From positions 186,001 to 250,000 of the forward strand of contig NZ_JASNRC010000009.1 in NCBI RefSeq assembly GCF_030411995.1: a DNA stretch of 64,000 nucleotides. Direction: 5' to 3'. This stretch comes from Massilia sp. YIM B02769 (GTDB lineage Bacteria; Pseudomonadota; Gammaproteobacteria; Burkholderiales; Burkholderiaceae_D). The notes under the pieces were generated by a model. The model worked only from the letters and a program-made list of their open reading frames with translations. It had not been told where the DNA came from and made no database searches. Below are positions 42,396 through 50,046 of the stretch, piece by piece; position 1 is the first letter of the stretch, and each line of letters starts with the position of its first letter. The position numbers were made by a program, and so were the translations under genes.

Positions 42396-42421
42396 AAGGA
42401 GCGCTGCGGCGCTCCTTTTTT
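42396..42421 (+). terminator. Intrinsic terminator after the M13 peptidase
   Basis: An 8-bp stem (42397-42404 with 42409-42416, loop TGCG) followed by a T run. Confidence 0.9.
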
Positions 42422-42453
42422 CTTGGTGCCGCGGCAAGGCATGTTGGGTTGAA

Positions 42454-42483
42454 CGCGTGGACGGGGGACCCGTCCACCCTACG
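42454..42483. repeat. Variant REP hairpin
   Basis: CGCGTGGACGGG, GGACCCGTCCACCCTACG: the same outer ends (CGTA-GGTGG and CCACGCG) as the REPIN-like hairpins, with a different inner stem. It stands alone 40 bases before element C. Confidence 0.65.
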
Positions 42484-42523
42484 AATAGGCGTTGGCGTAT
42501 TCCGATATGCGTTGGCGTATCCA

Positions 42524-42746
42524 GTACGGTGGGGTCTGTGAGGCCGGGGGCCTTACAGACAAAGTGCCCACGCGGTTACGTGTTCGTCCGGAGTCGGTAG
42601 CTGCGATGATTCGCCCGCACAGCTTGCGTTGGATGGAAACGTTCGCGAAACGCTCTTGGATACGTCAACAATATACGTGTCTTGCGTCACCGTTCAATGT
42701 TAACGATGATCATCGTTTCGCGTGGGCACAGCGTGCCCACCGTACG
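42524..42746. repeat. REPIN-like element C
   Basis: A 223-base element with the long hairpin on the left (42524-42575) and the short inverted hairpin on the right (42719-42746). It is in the opposite orientation to B and D. It fills the gap 42371-42764 with the terminator and the variant hairpin; no ORF is supported. Confidence 0.8.
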
Positions 42747-42764
42747 GTTACGGCCAGTGGATCA

Positions 42765-43628
42765 TCAGGGCGTCCCAAACACCTGCGTCCAATACGGGAA
42801 CCCCGGGACCCGAACGTGGCTCACGGCATACCCCGCCCCCATCTCGCTGAACTGCGGATTCATCAGGTTGGCGCAGTGCCCGGGGCTGTCGAGCCAGCCC
42901 TGCACGGCTTCGCGTGGCGAGGTCTGGCCCGCCGCGATGTTTTCACCGATATGCCGCCAGCGGTAGCCGGCGCGGGTGGCGCGTTGCGCCGCTTCGCTGC
43001 CGTCCGAGCCGCGGTGGCTGAACTGGCGGTGCGATGCCATGTCGCTGCTGTGCGCCAGCGCCGCTTGCGCCAGCTCGGCGTTCCAGGCCAGCGGCCGCGC
43101 CGGGCCGAAGAGGCGGTCGCCGCAACGGCGCGCCTGGCTGCGTGCCGCATTCACCAGGTCGAGGATGATGCGGCCGGCTTCGTCCTGGTCCGGCAGCACC
43201 AGCGGCGGCGTCGGGCGCGCCAGCACGATGGTCCAGTCGTTGCCGCTCCTTGCCACGCCGATGTCGCTGAAACCGGCGTCGAGCAGGCTGCGGCAATACT
43301 GCTTGCGCAGCAGGGCGAGCACGGCCTCGCTGTCGGGCGCGCCGCCGACGAAGATCACCTGGGCCTTGTCGGTGTGGTAGCCGGCCTGCTCCAGCGCCCA
43401 TTCCGGGAAACTGCCCAGCCCTACGCGCACCCGCGCCAGGGCCGCCTGCGGGATCAGGGCCGGCGCCGGGGCGGGACGCGCACCCGGGCAGCCCTCGGGC
43501 GCCGCGCGGTAGGCATTGATGCCGGCAACCACGCGCGCGTCGCTCTGGGCCTGGGCGGCGTGGAGCCAGGACAAGGCGCCGCCCAGCAGTACGGCATGCA
43601 GCAGACGGTGGAGGACAGGACGCTTCAA
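42765..43628 (-). CDS. Exported CAP-domain (SCP-like) protein, uncertain start
   Basis: A CAP/SCP-type exported protein of about 287 residues. The CAP domain (about 160-285) shows LDLVNAARSQARRCGD, LAWNAELAQAALAHSSDMA, HIGENIAAGQ and WLDSPGHCANLMNPQFSEMGAGYA. Before it is a domain (about 85-145) of unknown type. The signal peptide (LHAVLLGGALSWLHAAQA) has no ATG just before it; TTG at 43628 (protein start LKRPVLHRLL) is the likeliest start, as the only ATG (43751) lies 41 codons upstream in shadow-like sequence. Family roles are diverse. Confidence 0.8.
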   Translation of the reverse strand: MKRPVLHRLLHAVLLGGALSWLHAAQAQSDARVVAGINAYRAAPEGCPGARPAPAPALIPQAALARVRVGLGSFPEWALEQAGYHTDKAQVIFVGGAPDSEAVLALLRKQYCRSLLDAGFSDIGVARSGNDWTIVLARPTPPLVLPDQDEAGRIILDLVNAARSQARRCGDRLFGPARPLAWNAELAQAALAHSSDMASHRQFSHRGSDGSEAAQRATRAGYRWRHIGENIAAGQTSPREAVQGWLDSPGHCANLMNPQFSEMGAGYAVSHVRVPGFPYWTQVFGTP

Positions 43629-43767
43629 GGCAGGTGGGAGGGCTGTTTGGATGCCTTCAGCATACCGGTGCCCGGCCCAGCGCGTTGTCCGGCTGTTCCG
43701 TAACGTGCGGAAATTCTGTCCAGCTATGGTCAAATGGCGCTCATCGACCATCTACGGAAAACGGATC

Positions 43768-43977
43768 ATGACCAACGCATTCAAGGCCGGCGACAAGGTG
43801 ACATGGGAGTCGTCGCAGGGAACGGTGCACGGCACGGTCAAGAAGAAGCTGACCGCGCACACCACCATCAAGGGCCACGAGGTGGCGGCCTCGAAAGAGA
43901 ATCCGGAATACCTGGTGGTCAGCGACAAGACCGGGGCCGAGGCGGCGCACAAGCCGGACGCGCTCAAGAAAGCCTGA
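43768..43977 (+). CDS. DUF2945 Tudor-like protein
   Basis: A 69-residue basic protein. It matches DUF2945, the hypervirulence-associated TUDOR domain family: GDKVTWESSQGTVHGTVKKK, then GHEVAASKENPEYLVVSDKTG. The barrel may bind nucleic acid or protein; function is unknown and the virulence name comes from a fungus. I chose the ATG at 43768 because the domain starts there. It is divergent from the CAP gene and convergent with the NTF2-like gene. Confidence 0.85.
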   Translation: MTNAFKAGDKVTWESSQGTVHGTVKKKLTAHTTIKGHEVAASKENPEYLVVSDKTGAEAAHKPDALKKA

Positions 43978-44031
43978 GGGCCCGGCTTGCGGTTTGCGGC
44001 TAGCGGCGGCCTCTTCGACGATGCAAGCGCT

Positions 44032-44475
44032 TCAATGACGCATCGGCGCCGCCATGGATGCCTGCGCCGGCAGGTCCGTGCGGAAGGCGCGCTCGGCGGG
44101 CGCGGTGTCGTTATAGGCCTCGAAGCGTGCGATCTTGCCGTCGCGCACCGTCAGCACGTGCACCCAGGGGCTGTCGAAGCTGCGGCCGGTCGGCTTGGCC
44201 AGCCAGGTGGCTTCCCCCACGACCACCACCTTGTCGCCCTCGGCGATGAATTCCCTGGTCGTGAAACTGAGCGCTTCGGCGCCGTTGGCCAGTTTGGTGA
44301 AGAAGTCGGCGATCTCGGCCTTGCCATGGTAGGTGCCGGCAAACGGAATGCAGTCCGAGTCGCGTTCGACCCAGTCGGCGTTCACGTCGCAGCGCTCCAG
44401 CAGGCTCGGAATGTCGCCTTTCAGAAATAGCTGGTAGCACTCCATGACCAGCTGTTTGTTGTCTTGTGCGTTCAT
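44032..44475 (-). CDS. NTF2-like/SnoaL family protein
   Basis: A 147-residue protein of the nuclear transport factor 2-like (SnoaL) fold. The usual pattern is clear: an opening helix (LVMECYQLFLKGDIPSLLERC), DVNADWVERDSD, GTYHGKAEIADFFTKLA, VVVVGEATW and VHVLTVRDGKIARFEAYND. The cone-shaped pocket may be an isomerase, hydratase or ligand-binding site; no active residue is assigned. It is cytoplasmic and stands alone. Confidence 0.85.
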   Translation of the reverse strand: MNAQDNKQLVMECYQLFLKGDIPSLLERCDVNADWVERDSDCIPFAGTYHGKAEIADFFTKLANGAEALSFTTREFIAEGDKVVVVGEATWLAKPTGRSFDSPWVHVLTVRDGKIARFEAYNDTAPAERAFRTDLPAQASMAAPMRH

Positions 44476-44587
44476 GACAGCGTCCTCCGAATTCGGCTGT
44501 CCACTGACAATCGCGGTCGGTCATGCCCGGATAGTCGATGCCTTCAGCCTAGTTCGCGGAAGCAGGATGTCAAGCTGGGCAGGCGCC

Positions 44588-44616
44588 AAAGAAAATGGGC
44601 GGCCAGCGCCGCCCAT
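44588..44616 (-). terminator. Intrinsic terminator of the PEP-CTERM gene
   Basis: An 8-bp stem (44595-44602 with 44609-44616) followed on the minus strand by TTTTCTTT. It is about 20 bases after the stop of the gene at 44637. Confidence 0.8.
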
Positions 44617-44636
44617 CGTGTACAGCGGATGCCGGA

Positions 44637-45212
44637 TCAACCGCGCTGGCGGCGGCGCGCCATGCCCATGCCCAGCAAGGCCAATGGCAGCAGGGCCAGC
44701 GTGGCCGGCTCGGGCACGTCGCTGGCAGCCTCGCCCAGCACTACCTGGCCGCCGCCACTGACGGTATCGAAACGGCCGGTGTAGGTGCCGAATCGGTTAT
44801 TGTCGTACGAGGTCACGACCAGGAAATAAGGGATGTCGGCTTGCAGCGACCGGCTGATCAGCGAGAGGAGGCCGGCACCCGAATCGTCGTCGACGCTCAG
44901 CAGATTCGTCAGTGGGGAGGAGGCATCGAAGGCGTTCGCATACAGTCCCAGGAAGGTGTCGCCGCCACCGAAGCTGGCGGAGAGCGTCTCCATGGAGTAG
45001 ACGCCGTCGGCGGTCACGTGGAAATTGAAAACGTCGTAGGACGTTGCCGTACCCACGCCGCTCAGGCTGAACGTCGTGAAAGGACGGTTGAAGACAGGAT
45101 CGGATTCGGTCAGGGCGCCGGAGAAGTCGACCGGCGCAGCCAGCACGGCTTGCGACACGAAGGCCAGGCTGGCGGCGGCGAGTTTCAGCGTACGGGAAAA
45201 TGGAAAACGCAT
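44637..45212 (-). CDS. PEP-CTERM sorting domain protein
   Basis: A 192-residue exported protein. Signal peptide about 1-25 (AAASLAFVSQAVLAAP). A beta-rich mature domain (SYDVFNFHVTADGVYSME, DNNRFGTYTGRFD) precedes the C-terminal sorting tag VPEPATLALLPLALLGMG and the basic end MARRRQRG. The tag is recognised by an exosortase, usually linked to exopolysaccharide and surface display. I chose the ATG at 45212 because AAAGGG lies 9 bases upstream. No exosortase gene is in the window. Confidence 0.92.
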   Translation of the reverse strand: MRFPFSRTLKLAAASLAFVSQAVLAAPVDFSGALTESDPVFNRPFTTFSLSGVGTATSYDVFNFHVTADGVYSMETLSASFGGGDTFLGLYANAFDASSPLTNLLSVDDDSGAGLLSLISRSLQADIPYFLVVTSYDNNRFGTYTGRFDTVSGGGQVVLGEAASDVPEPATLALLPLALLGMGMARRRQRG

Positions 45213-45221
45213 GATGGACAT

Positions 45222-45227
45222 CCCTTT
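45222..45227 (-). promoter_or_regulatory. Ribosome site choosing the PEP-CTERM start
   Basis: AAAGGG on the minus strand, 9 bases before ATG at 45212. It argues against the in-frame ATG at 45221, which it abuts. Confidence 0.6.
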
Positions 45228-45411
45228 ATCTAGTTGTGGTGTTATCTTATAAGCAATGCCTGTGCCACCAAAAATTACCATTTAAAAACAATTGCTTGCC
45301 GTATTGACGAATGCGTATCGATGATTTTTGTAAAGAAAACCGACGCCGGTCCGCAGGCAAGGAGCTTCTTCTTAAGATTCGCTTCATCCATCCGGCCTAG
45401 CCTCGACACCC

Positions 45412-46077
45412 ATGCGCATCCTGCTAGTCGAAGACGACATCTCCCTCGGCGACACCATCCAGTCCTGGCTGCGCCTGGACGGCCATGCCGTCGATTGGGT
45501 CGAGCGCGGCGACTCCGCCGACACCGCCCTGAAGACCCACCATTACGACTGCGTGCTGCTCGACCGCGGCCTGCCCGGCCTCTCCGGCGACGCGCTGCTG
45601 GCCCGCCTGCGCGCGGCCGGCAACGCCGTGCCCGTAATCCTGATTACCGCCTTCAATGCCCTGGCCGACCGTGTCGAAGGCCTGGACCTGGGCGCCGACG
45701 ACTACCTGGTCAAACCCTTCGAACTGGAAGAGATGTCGGCGCGCATCCGGGCCGCCGCCCGGCGCGGCGCCAGCCAGGCCAGCAACGCCTTGACCCATGG
45801 CGCCATCGCGCTCGACCCCGACAGCAAGGGAGCCACCCTGGCCGGCCAGCCGGTGGCCCTCACTGCGCGCGAGTACCACGTGCTGCACGCGCTCCTGCTG
45901 CGCAAGAACGGCATCGTCACCCGCGCCCAGATCGAGGAAAGCCTGTACGGCTGGGGCGAGGAAGTCGAGAGCAATGCCATCGAGGTCTACATCCACAACC
46001 TGCGCAAGAAGCTGGGGAGCGACAGCATCGTCACCGTGCGCGGGCTCGGCTACCGGCTGAAGCACGATGACAACTGA
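45412..46077 (+). CDS. OmpR-family response regulator, QseB-like
   Basis: A 221-residue response regulator. Receiver domain 1-115 with phospho-acceptor D51 (CVLLDRGLP) and the KPFELEE lysine; winged-helix DNA-binding domain 125-220 (LTAREYHVLHALLLRKNGIV, then VESNAIEVYIHNLRKKLGSD). It belongs to the QseB/PmrA-like group. It overlaps the kinase gene by 11 bases, and the ygiW-like gene lies just after the kinase, as in the ygiW-qseBC cluster of enterobacteria. It would activate its own operon and membrane-stress genes (inference). Confidence 0.93.
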   Translation: MRILLVEDDISLGDTIQSWLRLDGHAVDWVERGDSADTALKTHHYDCVLLDRGLPGLSGDALLARLRAAGNAVPVILITAFNALADRVEGLDLGADDYLVKPFELEEMSARIRAAARRGASQASNALTHGAIALDPDSKGATLAGQPVALTAREYHVLHALLLRKNGIVTRAQIEESLYGWGEEVESNAIEVYIHNLRKKLGSDSIVTVRGLGYRLKHDDN

Positions 46078-47422
46078 CGCCCCGGCAACGAAGCCGCCTT
46101 CGCTGCGGCGCCGCCTGGTGCTGGCCATCGTCTCGGCCAGCGTGGCGCTGTGGCTGGCCAGCCTGGGCATCGTCACCGTGATCGCCTGGCACGAAACGAA
46201 TGAGGTCTTCGACGACGCGCTGGAGGAAGCCGGCTACATGATCCTGTCGGCCACCACCGACTGGCACGCACGCGGCCTGCCGGCGCGCCCGCCGACACGC
46301 GAGGTGCGCAAAGTGGACATGCAGTATCAGATCGTGCAGCAGGGCCGGGTCATCCAGCGCACCGAAGGCGCACCGCGGCAAGCCTTTGTGGCGGGCTTCG
46401 ACGACGACGAGGGTTTTGCCGACCCGAAGGTCGATGGCCGCCGCTGGCGCGTGTTCGTGGTGCGCGACGAAGCGGGGCGCTTCGAGGTGCAGGTGGGCCA
46501 GCGCCACGACAAGCGTTTCGACATCCTGGAAGAGCTGGCCGAATCGCTGTGGCTGCCGGTGGCCGGCATCCTGCTGCTGCTGGCGCTGGTGTGCTGGCTG
46601 CTGATCGGCCGCGTGCTGAAGCCCCTGCGACGCACCGCGAACGAGATCGCCGCCAAGAGTCCAAGCGACCTGGCCCAGGTGGCGCTGGAAGGCCAGCCGC
46701 GCGAGCTGCTGCCCATCGTAGGTGCGCTGAACGGCGTGCTGGCGCGGCTGGATGCGGCGCTTCAGGCCGAGCGCCGCTTCACTGCCGACGCCGCGCACGA
46801 ACTGCGCACGCCGCTGGCCGGACTGCACATGCACGTGCAACTGCTCGGGCGCCAGCACCCGGAAATGGCGGCGCCTTTCGGCAAGCTGCGTCAGGACATC
46901 GCCCGGCTGACGGCGCTGGTCGACAGTTTATTGACGCTGGCGCGGCTCGATCCGCTGGCGCGCGAGCAGCTGCTGCGCCAGCAGGTGCTGCTGGCGCCCT
47001 TGCTGGAAGGCGTGCTGGCCCTGCACGCGCCGGAAGCCGCGCGGCGCGGCATCACGCTGGCCTTGCGCTGCGAACTCGAGACCGTGCAGGCCGATCCGCG
47101 CATGCTGGAGATCATGCTGCGCAATTTGGTCGAGAACGCGCTGCGCTACTGTCCGGATGGCAGCCGGGTCGAGGTATCGGTTATCCGGCATGAAGGGCGC
47201 GAGCGCATCGCCGTGCGCGACAACGGCCCCGGCGTGGACGACGCCAGCCGCGCGCGCCTGGGCGAGCGTTTCTTCCGGGTGCTGGGGCAGGGGCAGGGCG
47301 GCAGCGGACTCGGGTTGTCGATCGTGCGCAGGATCGCCGAGCTGCATGGCATCGCGCTCGGCTTCGGCGTGGGGCTGGACGGACGCGGCTTGGGTGTGAC
47401 GCTCGACCTGCCGGCAGCTTGA
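46067..47422 (+). CDS. Sensor histidine kinase, QseC-like
   Basis: A 451-residue membrane kinase. Transmembrane helices at about 16-42 (LVLAIVSASVALWLASLGIV) and about 160-180 (LPVAGILLLLALVCWLLIG) bracket a periplasmic domain; then HAMP-like (RVLKPLRRTANEI), the phospho-acceptor H244 (DAAHELRTPLAG) and an ATPase domain with NLVENALRYCPDG and GSGLGLSIV. Pairing with the regulator is firm because of the 11-base overlap. In other bacteria QseC senses catecholamines or metal stress; the signal here is unknown. Confidence 0.93.
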   Translation: MTTDAPATKPPSLRRRLVLAIVSASVALWLASLGIVTVIAWHETNEVFDDALEEAGYMILSATTDWHARGLPARPPTREVRKVDMQYQIVQQGRVIQRTEGAPRQAFVAGFDDDEGFADPKVDGRRWRVFVVRDEAGRFEVQVGQRHDKRFDILEELAESLWLPVAGILLLLALVCWLLIGRVLKPLRRTANEIAAKSPSDLAQVALEGQPRELLPIVGALNGVLARLDAALQAERRFTADAAHELRTPLAGLHMHVQLLGRQHPEMAAPFGKLRQDIARLTALVDSLLTLARLDPLAREQLLRQQVLLAPLLEGVLALHAPEAARRGITLALRCELETVQADPRMLEIMLRNLVENALRYCPDGSRVEVSVIRHEGRERIAVRDNGPGVDDASRARLGERFFRVLGQGQGGSGLGLSIVRRIAELHGIALGFGVGLDGRGLGVTLDLPAA

Positions 47423-47519
47423 GATCGGCGCCTTAAGGTCCGATTAATGTCCGCATCGTGTAATGCGTCTGTGCCTGCCGCGAACGGCAGCGTGAACATC
47501 AACCAACGGAGGACCGACC

Positions 47520-47924
47520 ATGAAACGCCTGATTCAACTTTCCTGCATCACCGCCCTGATCGCCGGCTCGGCCGTCGCCATCGCCCAGCCGGGCAACTAC
47601 ACCGGCCCGTCGAGCAAGCCGGCCGCATCGGGCTACACCGGGCCGTCCAGCGCGCCGATGATGACGGCGAAGCAGCTGCTCGACAACGGCAAGGACGACC
47701 AGTACGTGCGCCTGCAGGGCAAGCTCACCAGCCACAAGGGCGGCGAGGATTACGAGTTCACCGACGCCAGCGGCAAGATCACGGTGGAGATCGATGCCAA
47801 GTATTTTCCGCAGGGCGTGAATGTCGACCAGAACACGGTGGTGGAACTGACCGGGGAGTTCGACAAGGAGACGTTTGGCGAATCGACGCTGGATGTGAAG
47901 CAGGTGAAGGTGGTGGGGAAGTGA
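47520..47924 (+). CDS. ygiW: YgiW/YdeI family stress OB-fold protein
   Basis: A 134-residue exported protein. Signal peptide about 1-22. The OB fold domain shows MTAKQLLDNGKDDQYVRLQGKL, YEFTDASGKITVEIDAKYFP and NTVVELTGEFDKE, typical of YgiW/YdeI. The domain binds small cationic or hydrophobic ligands and helps cells tolerate stress. A two-copy YTGPSS stretch lies after the signal. It follows the kinase gene by 97 bases, the same association found in enterobacteria. A hairpin at 47937-47960 follows the stop. Confidence 0.92.
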   Translation: MKRLIQLSCITALIAGSAVAIAQPGNYTGPSSKPAASGYTGPSSAPMMTAKQLLDNGKDDQYVRLQGKLTSHKGGEDYEFTDASGKITVEIDAKYFPQGVNVDQNTVVELTGEFDKETFGESTLDVKQVKVVGK

Positions 47925-47964
47925 AGTGAGCGCAGCGCCAACATGGTTTCCATGTTGGCGTGGA

Positions 47965-48174
47965 CGTACGGTGGGCACTCCGTGCCCACGCGGATACGTG
48001 CGCATCCTTTCTGCGTTGGCGGCGGAATGTCGCTCGCGGTCTATCCGGCGGCCGTGAACGGGCTTCGCTCGATGTTAGCGAGCGTTACCTCGCGGTCAAC
48101 ACAAAACTCCCACGCACGTAGCCGCGTGGGCACTTCGTCCGTGAGGCCCCCGGCCTCACGGACCCCACCGTACG
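47965..48174. repeat. REPIN-like element D
   Basis: A 210-base element: short hairpin on the left (47965-47993) and long inverted hairpin on the right (48122-48174). With the terminator at 48232 it fills the gap 47925-48280. No ORF is supported. Confidence 0.8.
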
Positions 48175-48231
48175 GTTGCTGTTCCGGGCGAGACGTGCCG
48201 GACACTGATCATCGGTCGCAGTAGCAATCTC

Positions 48232-48259
48232 AAAAAAAACGCCAGCCCGCAGGCTGGCG
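48232..48259 (-). terminator. Intrinsic terminator of the lipoprotein hydrolase gene
   Basis: An 8-bp stem (48240-48247 with 48252-48259), followed on the minus strand by eight T. Confidence 0.92.
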
Positions 48260-48280
48260 TTCGCACATCAAGAACGCAAC

Positions 48281-49792
48281 TCAACGCGGCGTGCACTGCG
48301 GCAGCGACGCCCGCACCGCCAGCAGATTGCTGCTGTCGCCTTCCGACGGCGTGTTGTCCGTGAACTTGCAGCCGTACTGCGGATCGGCCACCACCGACGG
48401 CGTCAGCACGTCGTCGCCTTCCGGCTTCACGCCCTGCTGTTCCCACTTGATCATCGCGTCGAAGGCCGAGGCCTGCTCGGCGATGGTGAAGTCGCAGTGG
48501 GCGATGCCGCGGATCGCGCGCTGGACCAGCAGGTTCGAGGTGCCGAGGGCATCGGCGCGGCGTTTATAGATCTGCTCCATCTTGAACGGCACGTACAAGT
48601 CGCCCAGGGTGTGGATGGTCACGACCGGCACCTTGATCTGGGCGTTCGTCTTCGGAATCCAGCGCAGGCCGTCGCGGCGCAGGCGGTTGGCGTCGACCAC
48701 AGCCGGCACGCGGAAGATGCTCGAGTTGTAGGCCACCTCTGCCGCGCTCAGGGCCGGGTCGGCGTCGAGCTGGAAGGTGATGTCTTTGGTCGTGACCACG
48801 TCCTCGTTCAGGATGCCCTGCATCTTGCCGTCACGCCCGAAGGTGCCCCAGACGGTCGCCTGGTAGGAGCCCGAATACGCGTAGTCGAACAGCGGACGCG
48901 GGCCGCCGCTGAGATTCGCGACGATCTGCTTCAGGCGCATGCCCTGGGCGGTTGGCACGGCCTGCGCGGTCGGCGTGCTGCCGCCCGGGAAGCTCGAGAA
49001 CAGCTTCGCCTGCACCTGCGGTCCGACCGTCGCCCAGTTCGATGGCGGCCAGTCGGTGGCCGGCATGCCGGCTTCGACCATGGCGGCGGTCTGGTAGGCG
49101 GCGAAGTAGTCGTACAGTTCGGTGTCGCCGAGCACGCCGCACATCGGCACGGCGCCGGCGTAGCGGATCTTGTTGTTGGCGGTGGCGATGTTTTCCTCGT
49201 CCACGGCCGCTGCCGTCACGTGACCGCCCATCGACACGCCGATGATGTAGGTCTTGGTCGGCGCGTTCAGGGTGCGGCCGTTTTTCGTCGCGATGTCCTT
49301 GAAGGCCAGGGCCAGGGCATTCGTGTCCTCGACACCGGCGCGCACGTCGTAGTAATTGGTGCTGTAGCTCGACGCGGCCCAGGCATAGCCTTGGCTGATC
49401 AGGTGGCGCCGCAGCGCCGGCGGCGAGACCGACAGGTTGGAGCCGGTGCCGGCATAGCCGTGCGCATACATGACCAGCATGCCGTTCCAGTTCTTCGGCA
49501 CTTCGATCTGGTAGCCGGCCTTGTTCAGCGTGCCCCACCAGCGGTCGGTTTCCGGCGCATTCGCCAAGGCATTGAAGGGCAGGTTGGCTTCGACCACGGC
49601 AAAGGTGCGGCTATCCTGCGGGCGCGCCGGCTCGGGTTGCACCGCGACCGGCGGCGGCGTGGTCTGGGTCGGCGGTGGAACGGGATCGGTGCTGCCGCTG
49701 CCGCAGGCGGACAGGGTCAGGGCCGCCACCAGGGTCGTCACGACCGGCGTCATGACGCGGCGCGGCTTGGAAATGCTGGGCTGCTGGTTCAT
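48281..49792 (-). CDS. Alpha/beta hydrolase lipoprotein
   Basis: A 503-residue surface or periplasmic lipoprotein. The signal ends in a lipobox LTLSAC (C30) followed by a proline/threonine linker. The hydrolase domain shows an oxyanion strand MLVMYAHGYAGTGSNL, the nucleophile elbow IIGVSMGGHVTAA (Ser) and a late His in RGIAHCDFTI. Substrate is unknown; the size and C-terminal cysteines (CKFTD, QCTPR) suggest an extracellular esterase. GGAGG lies 7 bases before the ATG at 49792. It is divergent from the substrate-binding protein gene across a 254-base gap with direct repeats. Confidence 0.88.
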   Translation of the reverse strand: MNQQPSISKPRRVMTPVVTTLVAALTLSACGSGSTDPVPPPTQTTPPPVAVQPEPARPQDSRTFAVVEANLPFNALANAPETDRWWGTLNKAGYQIEVPKNWNGMLVMYAHGYAGTGSNLSVSPPALRRHLISQGYAWAASSYSTNYYDVRAGVEDTNALALAFKDIATKNGRTLNAPTKTYIIGVSMGGHVTAAAVDEENIATANNKIRYAGAVPMCGVLGDTELYDYFAAYQTAAMVEAGMPATDWPPSNWATVGPQVQAKLFSSFPGGSTPTAQAVPTAQGMRLKQIVANLSGGPRPLFDYAYSGSYQATVWGTFGRDGKMQGILNEDVVTTKDITFQLDADPALSAAEVAYNSSIFRVPAVVDANRLRRDGLRWIPKTNAQIKVPVVTIHTLGDLYVPFKMEQIYKRRADALGTSNLLVQRAIRGIAHCDFTIAEQASAFDAMIKWEQQGVKPEGDDVLTPSVVADPQYGCKFTDNTPSEGDSSNLLAVRASLPQCTPR

Positions 49793-49935
49793 CGGATTGC
49801 CTCCATAATTGTAGTTTTGCACAGCGAAACTTGGTCTCACTGTGTGGTTTATTGTAGGTCGAAAATTGATCCCGAGATAGCAACATTCAACGGTGTGTGG
49901 CGCTTCGGCGACCGGCCGGGAATATGCGGCTGGCA

Positions 49936-49968
49936 TGTCAATACGGGTGTCAATACGCTTGTCAATAC
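49936..49968. repeat. Three direct repeats TGTCAATAC, period 12
   Basis: TGTCAATAC at 49936, 49948 and 49960, with three-base spacers, between divergent genes starting at 49792 and 50047. The regular helical phasing fits a regulator binding site. Confidence 0.65.
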
Positions 49969-50046
49969 AGCGCACGATTTGTCGCTTTGGCAAGAATTTC
50001 GATGTCGGCAGTAGAATGACGTGTCGATATTGCAGAGGAGCCGCTC

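Noticed and set aside
40262..42442. 726-codon frame antisense to the M13 peptidase
   Set aside because: A shadow; the M13 zinc motif and signal peptide are on the plus strand.
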